Shown: in pieces, positions 62,794 to 62,979 of the stretch | Position numbering within the stretch: position 1 is the first letter of the stretch | How the letters are laid out: each line of letters starts with the position of its first letter | Program-made: the position numbers and the translations under genes | The notes under the pieces: model-generated | The model's input: the letters and a program-made list of their open reading frames with translations, nothing else | The model's database searches: none | Told to the model about the DNA's origin: nothing | Source: JBAZOO01 sp041648735 | GTDB lineage: Bacteria > Verrucomicrobiota > Lentisphaeria > Oligosphaerales > CAITYL01 | Reading direction: 5' to 3' | Assembly: GCA_041648735.1 (NCBI GenBank) | Contig: JBAZOO010000021.1 | Coordinates: 1-62,979, forward strand | DNA length: 62,979 bases

Positions 62794-62979
62794 TCAGTCC
62801 TCCACGCGCACTTGGTCGTCCGCGTCCAGATGGGTCCAGTCCTCGGCGTCCACCTGTATCATGCTGCTACCCTCGCAACCGTTGGGCTTCGAGCAGAAGG
62901 GGATGTCGAGATCACCGGCCCCGTCGATCTCGCCGGAACGGCTCAAGAAGCCAATGGCCGCGTTCTTCGCGGCCTCGGC
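62794..62979 (-). CDS. Hypothetical protein, C-terminal part (continues at base 253)
   Basis: The TGA is at 62794-62796. Bases 62794-62852 give the last 19 or so codons; 62853-62979 repeat bases 1-127 of the same gene. See the entry at 1-253 for the whole 103-residue protein. Confidence 0.75.
   Translation of the reverse strand, partial: AEAAKNAAIGFLSRSGEIDGAGDLDIPFCSKPNGCEGSSMIQVDAEDWTHLDADDQVRVED
62853..62979. repeat. Terminal direct repeat (right copy)
   Basis: Exact copy of bases 1-127. Removing one copy leaves a 62,852-bp circle. Confidence 0.9.

Overview
The window is a complete GC-rich tailed-bacteriophage genome, most likely podovirus-like, from an unidentified and probably Gram-negative host. 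Bases 1-127 recur exactly at 62853-62979, and a reading frame continues uninterrupted across that join. The unique molecule is therefore a 62,852-bp circle (or a circularly permuted genome), linearised inside a gene. Evidence for a phage: small and large terminase subunits, portal, scaffold, major capsid protein, head-tail adaptor, fibre-like proteins and a giant 4,229-residue polyvalent virion protein. There is no tape measure, sheath or tail-tube gene. Evidence for a Gram-negative host: a lipobox lipoprotein, a signal-peptide protein and TTGACA/TATAAT-like promoters with 17-18 bp spacers. I found no integrase, DNA polymerase, RNA polymerase or recognisable endolysin.

Layout. Almost everything reads leftward (minus strand). 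(1) 7263 down through 1/62852 to 61888: an early operon with a recombination set (Sak4-type RecA-like ATPase, SSB-like protein, PD-(D/E)XK nuclease) followed by small zinc-ribbon proteins. (2) 61891 down to 58999: an early operon of small accessory proteins, including a winged-helix protein, a Lar-like protein and an Ala/Trp-repeat protein. (3) 59019 down to about 49650: the replication operon, with an HNH protein, a replication initiator with repeats inside its gene, a primase-helicase fusion, a MazG-like protein, an ASCH-like protein and RusA. A TnpB transposon sits next to rusA. (4) 49443 down to 47158: a cluster with a two-domain GroES-like co-chaperonin and a YkgJ-like protein. (5) 44668 down to 7378: the late operon, from terminase through portal, scaffold, capsid, lysis-like genes and fibres to the giant protein, with an ECF sigma factor embedded in it. 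(6) 44819 up to 47092: a small rightward operon ending in an HTH regulator. Three further plus-strand insertions (a signal-peptide gene at 22046, an HNH gene with a partner at 27575, and tnpB at 50280) each have their own promoter.

Most notable observation. Each of the three early leftward promoters is followed, from about the first transcribed base, by the same unusual leader. Two long perfect stems are interleaved (pseudoknot-like order), with a conserved GGACT element after the first strand. Stem sequences differ completely between copies while pairing is kept. One copy is followed at once by an intrinsic terminator. This looks like a three-copy family of cis-acting RNAs controlling early transcription or translation; the mechanism is inference.

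Across the early operons, genes are joined by start-stop overlaps (ATGA, GTGA, TAATG). Many junctions carry the same 16-bp Shine-Dalgarno/stop/start cassette, suggesting modular gene exchange. Most small-gene functions are unknown and are stated as such.
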